64,000 nt of DNA from Elephas maximus indicus (Eukaryota > Chordata > Mammalia > Proboscidea > Elephantidae). The stretch spans positions 27,954,001 through 28,018,000 of the forward strand of contig NC_064841.1 of NCBI RefSeq assembly GCF_024166365.1, written 5' to 3'. Position 1 is the first letter of the stretch; every line of letters begins with the position of its first letter. Shown piece after piece: positions 12,159 to 23,430 of the stretch. Under the pieces are notes generated by a model, which made no database searches, was not told the origin of the DNA, and was given only the letters and a program-made list of their open reading frames with translations. The position numbers were made by a program, and so were the translations under genes.

Positions 12159-13742
12159 TATGCAAAACCAACCGCCAACATAGTTCTCAGTGGAGAGAGG
12201 CTGAAAACATTCCCCTTGAGAACAGGAACAAGGGAAGGATGCTGTTTATCACCACACCTGTTTAACATTGTGTTGGAAGTCTTAGAGCAATAAGGCAAGA
12301 AACAGAAATAAAGGGCGTCCAAATTGGTAATGAAAAAGTTAAACACTCCCCATTTGTGGATAATATGATACTATAATTAGATAATCCAAAAGATTCCACT
12401 AGAAAACTACAGGAACTAATAGAAAGATTCAGCAGAGTAGCAGGATACAAGATCAAATTACAAAAATCAGTTGGATTCCTATCCACCAATAAAGAGAACG
12501 ATGAAAAGGAAGTCAGGAAAGCAGTGCCGTTTATAATAGCCCCTAAAAAAGTAAAATACAAAACACTCCTGCAAGAAACCAAAGGAGATCTACGTAATTG
12601 GAAAAACATACCATGCTCATTGATAGGTAGACTCAACATTGTGAAAATGACAATTCTACTCAAAGTGATTTACAAATACAATGCAATACTGATCCAAATA
12701 CCAATAGCATTCTTTAAAGAGATGAAAAAATGTATCATTAGCTTTATGAGGAAAGGGAAGATGCCCTGGATAAGTAAAGCACTACTGAAAAAGAATAAAG
12801 TAGGAGGACTTGCACTACCTGACCCCAGAATCTGCTGTACAGCTACGGTGGTCAAAATAGCCTGGTACTGGTACAACAACAGACACATTGACCAATGGAA
12901 CAGATTTGAGAACCCAGATGTAAATCCATCCACCCATGGTCACCTGATCTTCGACAAGGGCCCAAAGTCCATCAGATGGGGAAAAGACAGGCTTTTAACA
13001 AATGGTGCTGGCAAAACTGGATGTCCATCTGCAAAAAAAAGGAAACAGGACCCATACCTCACACCATATACAAAAACTAACTCAAAATGTATCAAAGACA
13101 TAAATATAAAGGCAAAAACTATGAAGTTCATAGAAGAAAAAATAGGATCAACATACACGGCATTAACAGAATTCAAATCACAAGCAACAACACACAAACT
13201 CCAGAAGATAAGCTAGATAACTGGGATCTTCTAAAAATTAAACACTTAATGCTCATCAAAAGACTTCAAAAGAGTAAAAAGAGAAGCTACAGACTGGGAA
13301 AAAATTTTTGGCTATTACAAATTAGACAAAGATCTAATCTCTAAAATCTACAAGCAAATCCAACACCTCTGCGACAAAAAGACAAATAATCCAATTAAAA
13401 AGTGGGCAAAGGATATGAACAGACACTTCACCAAAGAAGACATTCAAGCAGCCAACAGACACATGAAGAAATGCTCATGACTTCTAGCCATCAGAGAAAT
13501 GCAAATCAAAACCACAGTGAGATACCATCTCACCCTGGCATTACTGGCACCAATCAGTAAAACAGAAAATAACAAATGTTGGAGAACTTGTGGGGAAATC
13601 AGAACTCTTATGCACTGCTGGTGGGAATGCAAAATGATACAACCATTTTGGAAAATGATATGGTGCTTCCTTAGAAAACTAGAAATAGAAAGACCATATG
13701 ATCCAGCATTATATCAGACAATGTTCCGCTGCTATTCATAAG

Positions 13743-13903
13743 GTTTTCACTGGGTGGCGTAGTGGTTAAGTGCTACGGCTGCTAACCAAAGGGTTGGCAG
13801 TTCGAATCCGCCAGGCGTTCCTTGGAAACTCTATGGGGCAGTCCTATTCTGTCCTGTAGGGTTGCTATGAATCAGAATCAACTCGAGGGCACTGGGTTTT
13901 AGT
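13743..13903 (+). mobile_element. AfroSINE inside L1 ORF2 3' region
   Basis: A SINE with A box GTGGCGTAGTGGTTAAG and B box CAGTTCGAATCCGCC. It has the short core GGAAACTCTATGGGGCAG and an end with GCTATGAATCAGAATCAACT. A 12-bp duplication with one mismatch (GCTATTCATAAG at 13731-13742, GCTTTTCATAAG at 13904-13915) flanks it. Confidence 0.95.
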
Positions 13904-15312
13904 GCTTTTCATAAGTAGACTGCTGGGTCCTTTTCCTTAGCCTTTCTTAGTCTGGAAGCTCAGCTGAAACCTGTCCTCCATGGGTGAGCCTGCTGGTATC
14001 TGAACATCGGTGGCATAGCTTCCAGCATCACAGCAACACGCAAGCCCCCACAGTACAACAAACTGACAGACACGTGGAGGAATGGAGCATTATGCAACGC
14101 TAAAGAACAACAATGAATCTGTGAAGCATCACATAACATGCACGCATCTGGAGGACATTATGCTGAGTGAAATAAGTCAATCACAAAAGGACAAATATTT
14201 GTATGAGACCACTACTGTAAAAACTCATGAAAAGGTTTACATACAAAAAGAAACAATCTTTGATGGTTGCAAGGGCGGGGAGGGGTAGGGATGGAAAAAC
14301 ACTTAATAGTCAATAAAAAGGTGGAAGCTTTTGTGAAGGTTAAAACAGTGCACAATTCTGGGGAAGCCAGCACAGCCTGTACAAGGCAGAGCCATGGTGG
14401 CTCCATAGACACACCCAAGTTCCCTGAGGGCCCGGATTGCTGGGCCGAGGGCTGTGGGGACCATGGTCTCGGGGAACATCTAGCTCAATTGGCATAACAG
14501 AGTTCGTGAAAAAAATGTTCCACATTCTACTTTGGTGAGTGGTGTCTGGGGTCTTAAAAGCCAGTGAGTGGCCATCTTGGACACTTCACTGGTTTCACCC
14601 CTTCGGGAGCAAGGAAGAATAAAGAAAACTAAAGACACAAAGGAAAGATTAGTCCAAAGGACTAATGGACCACATCTACCATGGCCTCAACCAGACTGAG
14701 TCCAGTACAACGAGAGAGTGCCCGGCTACCACCACTGACTGCTCTGATGGGGATCACAATAGAGGGTCCCGGACAGAGCTGGGGGAAAATGTAGAACAAA
14801 ACTCTAACTCAAAAAGACCAGACTTGTTGGCCTGACAGAGACAAGAGAAACCCTAAGAGTGTGGACCCCGGACACACTTTCAGCTCAGTAATGAGGCTAC
14901 TCCTGAGCTTCAGCCTTCAGCAAAGAACTGAACAGGCCTATGGAACAAAACATGACTAAAGGGGTGCACCAGCCCTGGGGCGGGGGCTGGAAGGTAGGAG
15001 GGAACAGGAAAACTGGCAATAGGGAGCCCAGGGTTGAGAGTGGAGAGTGCCGACATGTTGTGGGGGTTGTTAACCAATGTCATGCAATAATCTGTGTACT
15101 AACTGTTTGATTAGAAACTAGTTTGTTCTGTAAACCTTCATCTAAAGCGCAATTAAAAAAATAAATAAAAGAAATCAAAAGACACATTGCCTTGGGAAAA
15201 TCTGCTACAAGAGGCCTCTTTAAAATGTTGAAAAGCAAAGATGTCACCTTGAAGACTAAGGTGCACCTGATCCAAGCCACGGTGTTTTCAATTGCCTCAT
15301 ATGCATGCAAAA

Positions 15313-17512
15313 TTGGATGATAGAATTTTGCAAGACCAGTGGCTTCTTCATTGCAAATACCTTCTTCCACCAACATAAACAGCGACTATACACATGGACC
15401 TCACCAGATGGAACACACAGAAATCAAATTGACTACATCTGTGGAAAGAAACGATGGAAAAGCTCAATATCACCAGTCAGAACAAGGCCAGGGGCCGACT
15501 GCGGAACAGACCATTAATTGCTCACATGCAAGCTCAAGCTGAAACTGAAGAAAATCAGAGCAAGTCCACGAGAGCCAAAATATGACCTTGAGTACATCCC
15601 ACCTGAACTTAGAGACCATCTGAAGAATAGATTTGACTCATTGAACACTAGTGACCGAAGACCCGATGAATTGTGGAATGACTTCAAGGACATCACACAT
15701 GAAGAAAGCAAGAGGTCACTGAAAAGACAGGAAAGAAAGAAAAGACCAAGATGGGTGTTAGAGGAGACCCTGAAACTTGCTCTCGAACGTCAAGCAGCTA
15801 AAGCAAAAGGAAGAATTGATGAAGTAAAAGAACTGAACAGAAGATTTCAAAGGGCGGCTCGAGAAGACAAAGTATTACAATAACATGTGCAAAGAGCTGG
15901 AGATGGAAAACCAAAAGGGAGGAACATGCTCGGCGTTTCTCAAGCTGAAAGAACTGAAGAAAAAATTCAAGTTTCAAGGTGCAATAGCGAAGGATTCTGT
16001 GGAGAAAATATTAAACGACGCAGGAGGCATCAAAAGAAGATGGAAGGAATACACAGAGTCATTATACTAAAAAAGAATTAGTCGATGTTCAACCATTTCA
16101 AGAGGTAGCATATGATCAGGAACCGATGGTACTGAAGGAAGAAGTCCAAGCTGCTCTGAAGGCATTGACAAAAAACAAGACTCCAGGAATTGATGGAATA
16201 TCAGTTGAGATGTTTGAAGAAACAGATGCAGCACTGGAGGTGCTCACCCCTCTATGCCAAGAAATATGGAAGACAGCTTCCTGGCCAACTGACTGGAAGA
16301 GATCCATATTTATGCCTATTCCCAAGAAAGGTGATCTAACGTAATGTGGAAATTACAGAACAACACACAAGCAAAATTTTGCTGAAGATCATTCAAAAAT
16401 GGCTGCAGCAGTATATGGACAGGGAACTGCCAGAAATTCAGGCCAATTTCAGAAGAGGATGTGGAACCATAGATATCATTGCTCATGTCAGATGGATCCA
16501 GGCTGAAAGCAGAGGATACCAGAAGGATGTTTACCTGTGTTTTATTGACTATTCAAAGGCATTCAACTGTGTGGATCATAACAAATTATGGATAACATTG
16601 CGAAGAATGGGAATTCCAGAACACTTAATTGTGCTCATGAGGAACCTTTACATAGATCAAGAGGCAGTTGTTTGGACAGAACAAGGGGATACTGATTGGT
16701 TTAAAGTCAGGAAAGGTGTGCATTGTGTTGTATTCTTTCACCATACCTGTTCAATCTGTATGCTGAGCAAATAATCCAAGAAGCTGGACTATATGAAGAA
16801 GAACAGGGCATCAGGATTGGAGGAAGACTCATTAACAACCTACGTTATGCAGATGACACAACCTTGCTTGCTGAAAGTGAAGAGGACTTGAAGCATTTAC
16901 TAATGAAGATCAAAGACCACAGCCTTCAGTATGGATTTCACCTCAACATAGAGAAAACAAAAATCCTCACAACTGGACCGATGAGCAACATCATGATATA
17001 CGGAGAAAAGATTGAAGTTGTCAAGGATTTCATTTTACTTGGCTCCACAATCAGTGCTCATGGAAGCAGCAGTCAAGAAATCAAAAGACGCTTTGCATTG
17101 GGTAAATCTGCTGCAAAGGACCTCTTTAAAGCGTTGAAGAGCAAAGATCACCTTAAAGACTAAGGTGCACCTGACCCAAGCCATGGTATTTTCAATCGCA
17201 TGATATGCTTGTGAAAGCTGGACAATGAATAAGGAAGACCAAAGAAGAATTGACGCCTTTGAATTGTGGTGTTGGCGAAGAATATTGAATGTACCATGGA
17301 CTGCCAAAAGAGCAAACAAATCTGTCTTAGAAGAAGTAAAACCAGAATGCTCCTTAGAATCAAGGGTGGCGAGACTGCGTCTTACATACTTTGGACATGT
17401 TGTCAGGAGGGATCAGTCCCTGGAGACGGACATCATGCTTGGCAGAGTACAGGGTCAGCGGAAAAGAGGAAGACCCTCAACGAGGTGGACTGACACAGTG
17501 CTGCAGCAATGA
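15313..17512 (+). pseudogene. RTE ORF (endonuclease-reverse transcriptase), broken
   Basis: BovB-like RTE elements encode one protein with an AP-type endonuclease and a reverse transcriptase. In successive frames I see the endonuclease end HRNQIDYICGKKRW and RPGADCGTDH (catalytic His kept). The linker has KYDLEYIPPELRDHLKNRF, followed by KNKTPGIDGISVEMF near 16170, WPTDWKRSIFMPIPKKGD near 16300 and CFIDYSKAFNCVDHNKLW near 16530. The intact active site LRYADDTTLLAESEED is near 16845. The C-terminal ELWCWRRILNVPW and YFGHVVRRDQ follow. Stops at about 15520, 15884, 16345 and elsewhere, plus frameshifts, inactivate it. It is the best preserved RTE reverse transcriptase in the window. Confidence 0.85.
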
Positions 17513-17637
17513 GCTCAAGCATAACAAGGATTGTGAGGATGGCTCAGGACTGGGCAGTGTTTCATTCTGTTGTGCATAGGGTCGCTATGAGTCAGAACCG
17601 ACTCAACAGCACCTAACAACAATAACAACAACATAGA
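15313..17637 (+). mobile_element. RTE LINE copy B (5'-truncated), inserted in copy A
   Basis: A 2.3-kb RTE copy starting within the endonuclease domain and ending in the tail AGCACCTAACAACAATAACA. It carries GGGTCGCTATGAGTCAGAAC just before the tail, the block shared with the SINE. The duplication CATGCAAAA at 15304-15312 and 17638-17646 flanks it and shows that it landed inside copy A. Confidence 0.9.
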
Positions 17638-18059
17638 CATGCAAAAGCTGGACAGCGAATAAGGAAGACTGAAGAAGAATTGACACCTTTGAATTGTGGT
17701 GTTGGCAGAGAATAACGAATGTACCATGGACTGCCAAAGAATGAACAAATCTGTCTTGCAAGAAATTCAGCCAGAATGCTCCTTAGAAGCAAGGATGGTG
17801 AGACCACATCTCACATACTTTGGACATGTTATCAGGAGGGATTAGCCTGAAGAAGGAAATCATGCTAGGTAAAGTAGAGGGTCAGTGAAAATGGGGAAGA
17901 CCCTCAAGGAAATGGATTGATACAGTGGCTGGAACAATGGGCTCAAGCATAACAACAATTGTGAGGGTGGCTCAGGACTGGCAGTGTTTTATTCTGTTGT
18001 GCATAGAGTCACTATGGGTTGGAACCAACTGGACAGCACCTAACAACAACAACAACAAT

Positions 18060-18455
18060 ATGTTGTTTGATTTCTTGACTACTGCTTCCATGGGCATTGA
18101 TTGTGTATCCAAGTAAAATGAAATCCTTGACAACTTCAATCTTTTCTCCGTTTATCATGATGTTCCTTATTGGCCCAGTTGTGAGGATTTTTATTTTTTT
18201 TAATGCTGAGGTGTAATCCATATTGAAGGCTGTAGTCTCTGATCTTCATCAGTAAGTGCTTCAAGTCCTCTTCACTTCCAGCAAGCAAGGTTGTGTCATC
18301 TGCATATAGCAGGATGTCCATGAGTCTTCCTCCAACCCTGATGCCCTATTCTTCATATAGTCCAGATTCTCGGATTATTTGCTTAGCATACAGATTGAAT
18401 AAGTATGATGTAAAGATACAACCCTGCTGTTCAACTTTCCTGCATTGTTGGGCCA
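18060..18455 (-). mobile_element. RTE LINE copy C fragment, inverted
   Basis: A minus-strand piece covering the YADD region and downstream part of the RTE reverse transcriptase (YADDTTLLAGSEEDLKHLL, then VKDFILLG). Its 3' part and tail are absent, and it begins exactly where the CAACAACAA tail of copy A ends. It is therefore not an ordinary 5'-truncated insertion. Confidence 0.85.
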
Positions 18456-18719
18456 ATTATTTGTTCTGCCATTGAAACTCCACCAAGCAAAACTCCCTTC
18501 AGTTTCTACTGCTTTCCCATCCTCAGAGTAGGGCCATTAGTACGTTAGTATGGCACCGAACTCTACTTTCTTCTACCTTTGTCCTTGATTCTTGGACTGT
18601 TTCATGTGTTCTATTTCCACGCCTGTTCTTTCCATTTAAGTGAACTTCTCTCCCTGGATCAGAGTTTGCCCAAATGTACACTCCCCAGATGTGCTCATTT
18701 ACCATGATATCTTTATTTA
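18456..18719. other. Non-coding, nothing recognised
   Basis: No element or gene is recognised in this short stretch. Confidence 0.5.
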
Positions 18720-18832
18720 TAGCCATGGATCTCAACCTTGGCTTTGCATTAGAATTACCCTGGGAGAGTAGGAAGAGCCCAGGAATAAATATTTTAACGT
18801 TCCCCAATGCTTCTAACATTCAGAACTACTGT
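18720..18832 (+). repeat. MER5-type (hAT-Charlie) remnant
   Basis: It starts with ATCTCAACCTTGGC and a GCATTAGAATTACCC block. It ends with 'ttctaacattcagaactac', an inverted echo of the start, as in MER5A with an internal deletion. Confidence 0.65.
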
Positions 18833-18841
18833 GGCACACAG

Positions 18842-19009
18842 GGAAACCCTGGTAGTGTAGTGATTAAGTGCTACAGCTGCTAACCAAGAGGCCAGCAGTT
18901 TGAATCCACCAGGCGCTCCTTGGAAACTCTATGGGGCAGTTCTACTCTATTCTATAGGGTTGCTATGAGTCGGAATCGACTGGATGGCAGTGGGTTTGGT
19001 TTGTTTTGG
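18842..19009 (+). mobile_element. AfroSINE, young-looking copy
   Basis: A full SINE: GGAAACCCTGGTAGTGTAGT head, B box CAGTTTGAATCCACC, GGGGCAGTTCTACTCTATTC and GCTATGAGTCGGAATCGACT, with tail GGTTTGGTTTGTTTTGG. A target duplication close to TGGCACACAG lies at 18832-18841 and 19010-19021. Confidence 0.95.
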
Positions 19010-19218
19010 TGGCACACACAGTTTGCACTTGACTACTAACCAAAAGTTTGGTGGTTCAAATCCAGCCAGTGTCACCAGGGAAGAAAAGCCTAGAGGTCTA
19101 CTTCTGTGATATTACAGCACTGAAAACCTGTGGAGTGCAGTTCTACTCTGACACACATGGGGGCGCCGGGAGTCAGGATGGACTTGATGGCAGTGAGGTT
19201 TTTTTTGTTGTTGTTAAT
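19010..19218 (+). mobile_element. AfroSINE, older subtype
   Basis: The second SINE has the TTTGCACTTGACTACTAACC head, B-box-like GGTGGTTCAAATCC, and the longer core TATTACAGCACTGAAAACC. The end (GGAGTCAGGATGGACTTGAT) is followed by a T/G-rich tail. Its first bases were duplicated by the SINE just upstream. Confidence 0.85.
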
Positions 19219-19284
19219 TCAGCTCTAGATGAATTTCAAATATCACCAGTCACTGAAGTCTTTCTTTTGAGCTCCCTACATGAA

Positions 19285-19985
19285 CTTTTTTTTAAAACAC
19301 AGCTTTATTGAAGTTGAATAGCACACAACAAACTGCACATATTTAAAGTGTACAATATGATAAGTTTTGAAATATGTACACACCCATGAAACCTTCATCA
19401 CAAACAAAATACTGAATATAAGCATCAATCCCAAAAGTTTCCTCCTGACCCTTCGCAATCCTTTTCTCCTCTGCACCCCACCCCTGGACCCAAGCAATCA
19501 CTGATTTGCTTTCTGTCACTACTAAATTGTTTGGATTTTCTAGAATTTTCTATGAATGGAATTTATATAAATTTAAATTTTCTATAAATGGAATCATACA
19601 ATGTGTACTTTTTCCCTCTCCGGCTCCTTTAATTATCATAAATGTTTTTCAGCTTAACCCATGTTATACCTATCAATAGTTCATTCCTTTTTTATTACTG
19701 TGTAGTTTTTTTTTGTATTCCACTGAATGACTACATCACAATTTGTTTATCCATTCATCTGTTGATGAATATTTGGGCTGGTCCTATTTTTGGCTATTAC
19801 AAACGAAGTTCTTATGAATATTCACGTACAAACTTTGTGTGGACATATGCTTTCTTTCCTAGGAGTGGAATGGCTGAGTTGTATGCACATACGTTTAACT
19901 TTTTAAGAAACTTCCAAACAGTTTTCTAAACTTGTTGTAACATTTTGTATTTCCATCAACAGTATAAGAGTTTTAGTTCCTCCAT
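19285..19985 (-). repeat. Old L1/HAL1-type 3' region
   Basis: The block TTTATTGAAGTTGAATAGCA, the 'aaagtgtacaatatgataag' block, and later 'tttatccattcatctgttg' and 'gggctggtcctatttttgg' follow the order of an old L1 3' UTR read in reverse. No coding frame is left. Confidence 0.7.
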
Positions 19986-20029
19986 AGCCTTGCCTGATTT
20001 GGCATAATTAGTCCTGGAGATGGAGTGTG

Positions 20030-20181
20030 AGACCAAAAGAGGTAACAAGAAGGAAACTGGTGCTCAAAGATGTTAGATAATTTGCCTCAAATCCAACAGC
20101 TGGTAAGTGATGAAGCCCGTGAATATAGGTTTGTCCAAATCCAAGCCAATGCTCATAAGCCCCATCTGTATACTATGGCCT
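20030..20181 (-). repeat. MIR SINE
   Basis: Reverse MIR core: AAGGAAACTGGTGCTCAAAG, 'aatttgcctcaaatccaac', AGCTGGTAAGTGATGAAGCC and 'ccaagccaatgctcat'. The order is as expected for an ancient MIR. Confidence 0.75.
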
Positions 20182-21026
20182 CCTTTACTGCATAAGATGC
20201 ATTCAGTGGGTGCCCAATAGAGCTCAGCAAAGCCACCGTTTCCTCAGTGTGGTACTTTTTCATGTGAGTCAAAGCTAAGGAAGTCTTGGTATCCTGTGTT
20301 TTCTAGCTCTTCCTGGAAGAGGCCAAAGCTTCATGACTACATCGTGCACCCCTGTATTAACAGAACCCATTTCTATGTCCATGAGTTCCCGTCTTCTTCC
20401 CTTAGCCACATTTCCCCCAATCACCAGAGATAAAATTGCTCCCATACAACCTACCAATGACCAAAACCTCTGAGAGACAGTCCAGTGCCCCAGTCAGGGG
20501 ATCCTTTCAAGAGAAGGGGGCTTCCATCTGAAAGGGAGTGTCATTGTAAGCTGTCATTCTGAGAATAATAGATGCTTTTGGTCTTGTACTTTTCTGTCAG
20601 GAAAGAAACTTTCAGAGAAAAAGGAAGAATTCCTTTCTTTCTCCTAATTTTTCTTTATATATATATATATAAATTACTGGCACTCTTTGCTCCTGTACTT
20701 GGAACAATTTCTACAGAAAGAATTTTTGCACAACAAGCCAGTAATACAGTAACAGTGAGCTGTTTTACTTGCTACTCTTACACTCTGAGAATATATTGAT
20801 TACTTATTTTTTAAGGGCAAAAGAAAACTAAAGAGTTGGGAAATCTGCATGCTACATGGTTACAAAAGTCTTACCGATATATAGTTTACTTTTCCTGGGA
20901 GAGACTTTCAAAATTCTCAACATTACAAAAAAATGGTTATAAATAAGAATGTAGAAGACATGTTTTAGAGCTTTTGTCTGTGCTGTGAGCAGAGCGGGAC
21001 TGCTCCCATCAAATGTTCTTCTCAAA
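20182..21026. other. Non-coding, with a short TA microsatellite
   Basis: A TA dinucleotide run lies at about 20656-20671. Otherwise nothing is recognised. Confidence 0.55.
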
Positions 21027-21673
21027 AAATGGGCCTAGTGGGTGAGTAGCATCGGGGGTCTTACAAGCCTGTGGACAGCTAAGATATTCCACAGGTCTTG
21101 CCCCTTTGGGAGCAAAGGAGAATGAAGAAAACTAAAGACACAAGGGAAATGTTAGTCCAAGGGACTAATGAACCACAGCTACCACGGCCTCCACCAGACT
21201 GAGTCCAGTACAACTAGATGGTGCTTGGCCACCACCACTGGCTGCTCTGACAGGGATCACAATGGAGGGCCCTGATCAGAGCTGGAGGAAAATGTAGAAC
21301 AAAATTCTAACTAACAAAAAGAGACCAGACTTACTGGCCTGACAGGGTCTGGAGAAACCCCAAGAGTATGGTCCCCAGACATCCTTTTAGCTCAGTAATG
21401 AAGCCACTCCTGAGGTTCACCCTTCATCCGAAGATTAGACAGGCCCATAAAACAAAACGAGACTAAAGGGGCACACCAGCTTCAGGGACAAGGACTAGAA
21501 TGCAGGAGGGGACAGGAAAGCTGGTAATAGGGAACTTAAGGTCAAGAAGGGAGAATGTCGACATGTCATGGTGTTGTTAATGAATGTCATAAAACGAAAT
21601 GTGTAGCAACTGTTTAATGAGAAGTTGGTTTGTTCTGTAAGCCTTCATCTAAAGTACAATTAAAAAAAAAAAA
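21027..21673 (+). mobile_element. L1 3' UTR, same family as the 8.4-kb L1
   Basis: It is closely related to 14540-15168. Blocks in the same order are AGAAAACTAAAGACACAAGG, CCAGACTGAGTCCAGTACAA, GGCCTGACAGGGTCTGGAGA, GCCTTCATCTAAAGTACAAT and an A-run. It is a 5'-truncated insertion. Confidence 0.9.
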
Positions 21674-23102
21674 CTGGCCAGCAGCCATTTTTATACTGTG
21701 GGACTCTGTTCTTTCTAGCCCCAAGTGATTGGCCCAGTGATAATTACCTGATCCAAGAGCAATACATTATAGGTAGAAGAAGGAGGAGGAGGAGAAGAAG
21801 AAAAAGAAGGGCAGAAAAGGAGAAGGAGAAGGAAGAAGAGAGAGAAAGGATAGAGAGAAGCCCTAGTTCTAAGCGTTTTCCTTGCTCTATTTTGTGTGAG
21901 GAATGGCTGTACTGAAGTCCTTCTCTCCATGAGACTGCGTATTGCATCCTTATTATTGATCATGCGTGAGAGTATGTCTGATTCTAAAAGGCAAAAAATA
22001 CTGACAGACAGGTCAAACTTTTCCCTTATGGCTTCTAAAATTGAATTCATTACTGCGTGAGCACTCTGCCTCTTTTGTCCACTTTCAGAGGAAATAAAGC
22101 AATCCTAAAGGAAATCATTGTTCTTTCTTTGGTAGATCAACGGGATCCAGTCTTGGCTGTGTGTGTTTTGTAAAAGTACTGGGTTCTAGTCTTGATTCTG
22201 TTACTATATGCCTCACTTTTTTTATTTGTTTCAAAATGAGGCTGATAATACCAGATTTAGTATTTCACAAGATTAGTATGGTGATAAATAAAATGATGAC
22301 TAAAAGAACTTTCTAAACTAAAAATTGCTATGAAATGTAGTGGGATGGTAGGGAATTAACAGATTAACAGACAGTGGTGAGGAGTAGGTGGATTTCTCTG
22401 AGCAAAAGATATATTTGTTAAAGTCAAGCTTTTATCCAAGTGAATGATACAGCTATCATATCCCATCATGAGTCTCTTCAGAGTACAAGGTTGAGATTGA
22501 CTTTATTTTTGTGTTTCCCTCAGTATTTAGCAAGATGCTTTTCACAAAGAATGCCCAGCAAAGGTATCTTGAATGGAGCTGAACAGTAATGTCTGTGACA
22601 GACCTGTATTAGCAGCATAAAAGTAGCTCTCAGAGGAAGGCTGATCATAATTAGAAACCCAGTCCAGTTGTTCCTCAAAGAAATTGATAACATCAAAATA
22701 AAACTACTTTGTACAGATTAAGTTTGAATCATCATTCCCAGAGAAACATGGTGAGCAGGGCATAGAGAACATATGAGTCTCAAGTTCTTTTTGTGTCATT
22801 TCAATGACTGTAAGGCAAAAATCTCATTCAGGGTTCTCCATCTAAAGTAAAATATGACCAAGTAAGTTTTTTTCCTCTCTGACTCCCATCTCCTGCAGGA
22901 AAATGTGTGAGCTCCGGAAAAATGTAAATGTGGTCCCCCATGACCTGAAGACCCCTGAGTCAATCCTTCTGCTTCATTTTCCTCCACCCCCAGCACCCTA
23001 CTTGGTATCTTCAAAACAGAATGCTGGTGATTCCTCTCCTCTTTTCCTTGCCGAACTCTGCTTTCCAGGAGCTCTAATATCAAGCAGAATGGGATAAGTT
23101 CC
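21674..23102. other. Non-coding, with a purine-rich tract
   Basis: The plus strand at 21776-21860 is almost pure A and G (GAA/GGA units). The rest looks single-copy. The open frames here are shadows of that tract. Confidence 0.55.
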
Positions 23103-23430
23103 ATTCATTCATTCAAAAATATTTGCTGAGTGTCTAGTTATCCTTTAAGGCTCATCTCAGGCATCTCTTCCTAATCTCCGTCAGCAAAACCACCTCCCCA
23201 GTCCTAGTGAGAGGTCCCTTCTCTAGGCTGTGATAGTATAAATATCCTAGTCATTTCTCTCATCCTATTTATCACACGTAGGTAACTATCTGTTTATATG
23301 TCTGGCTCCATGAGTAGAATGTAAACCTACAGAATCAGGGGTTTTCCTAACTAACTTTCCTCTGTAATTAGAACAGCACCTGGCAAAATGCAAGTGTCCC
23401 ATATGTATTTGTGCAACGACTCAAATAACA
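23103..23430 (-). repeat. L2 LINE fragments (minus start, then a plus-like 3' end)
   Basis: An 'attcattcattcaaaaatatttgctgagtg' start lies at 23103-23135. It is followed by the 'ctcatctcaggcatctcttcc ... agtagaatgtaaacctacagaatcagggg' order of an L2 3' end. At least two L2 pieces are probably involved, so the single strand given is approximate. Confidence 0.55.

Larger units (their letters stand above)
10038..14288 (+). pseudogene. L1 ORF2 (endonuclease-reverse transcriptase), inactivated
   Basis: ORF2p normally nicks target DNA and copies L1 RNA from the nick. The start at 10038 (MTPTNSNLSIITLNVNGLN) matches the usual ORF2 opening. The endonuclease keeps the QETHL block (in a shifted frame near 10160), GDFNT near 10460 and TDHILG near 10640. 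The final SDH block reads SDLNAIK, so the catalytic His is lost. In the reverse transcriptase the FADD box reads FVDN near 12350 and is followed at once by a stop. The C-terminal region runs to the stop at 14286-14288. Two SINEs and a SINE tail interrupt it. It cannot encode an active protein. Confidence 0.85.
6772..15168 (+). mobile_element. Near full-length L1 with three SINE-derived insertions
   Basis: An 8.4-kb L1 inserted in RTE copy A. A 13-bp target duplication with one mismatch (AAGAAATCAAGAG at 6759-6771, AAGAAATCAAAAG at 15169-15181) marks both ends. In order it has a long GC-rich 5' UTR (to about 8573), ORF1 remnants (8574-9618), a spacer, ORF2 remnants (10038-14288), a 3' UTR and an A-rich end. 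SINEs occupy 10820-10991 and 13743-13903, and a SINE tail sits at 12102-12158. Without them the element is about 8 kb, longer than the roughly 6 kb of human L1, which the long 5' UTR explains. It is coding-dead but still carries its own 5' end, which is uncommon among genomic L1 copies. Confidence 0.9.
6158..18059 (+). mobile_element. RTE LINE copy A, split in three pieces
   Basis: This is one BovB-like RTE copy in three segments: 6158-6771, 15169-15312 and 17638-18059. Segment 1 covers the reverse transcriptase from the FIDYAKAFD-type block through an intact YADD box near 6530. Segment 2 carries the piece after 'aagaaatcaaaag'. Segment 3 runs through the ELWCW-type and YFGH-type blocks to the tail CACCTAACAACAACAACAA. 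The joins are explained by an L1 (6772-15168) and a second RTE (15313-17637), each with a target duplication. The copy is 5'-truncated and has stops in segment 1. Confidence 0.85.

Noticed and set aside
13750-13815. tRNA-like A and B boxes, also at every other SINE
   Set aside because: They belong to the tRNA-derived SINE head. No cloverleaf with a proper acceptor stem and anticodon arm is present, so these are not tRNA genes.
17638-18059. A separate third RTE insertion after copy B
   Set aside because: This segment starts exactly where copy A was cut and repeats the CATGCAAAA duplication, so it is the rest of copy A.
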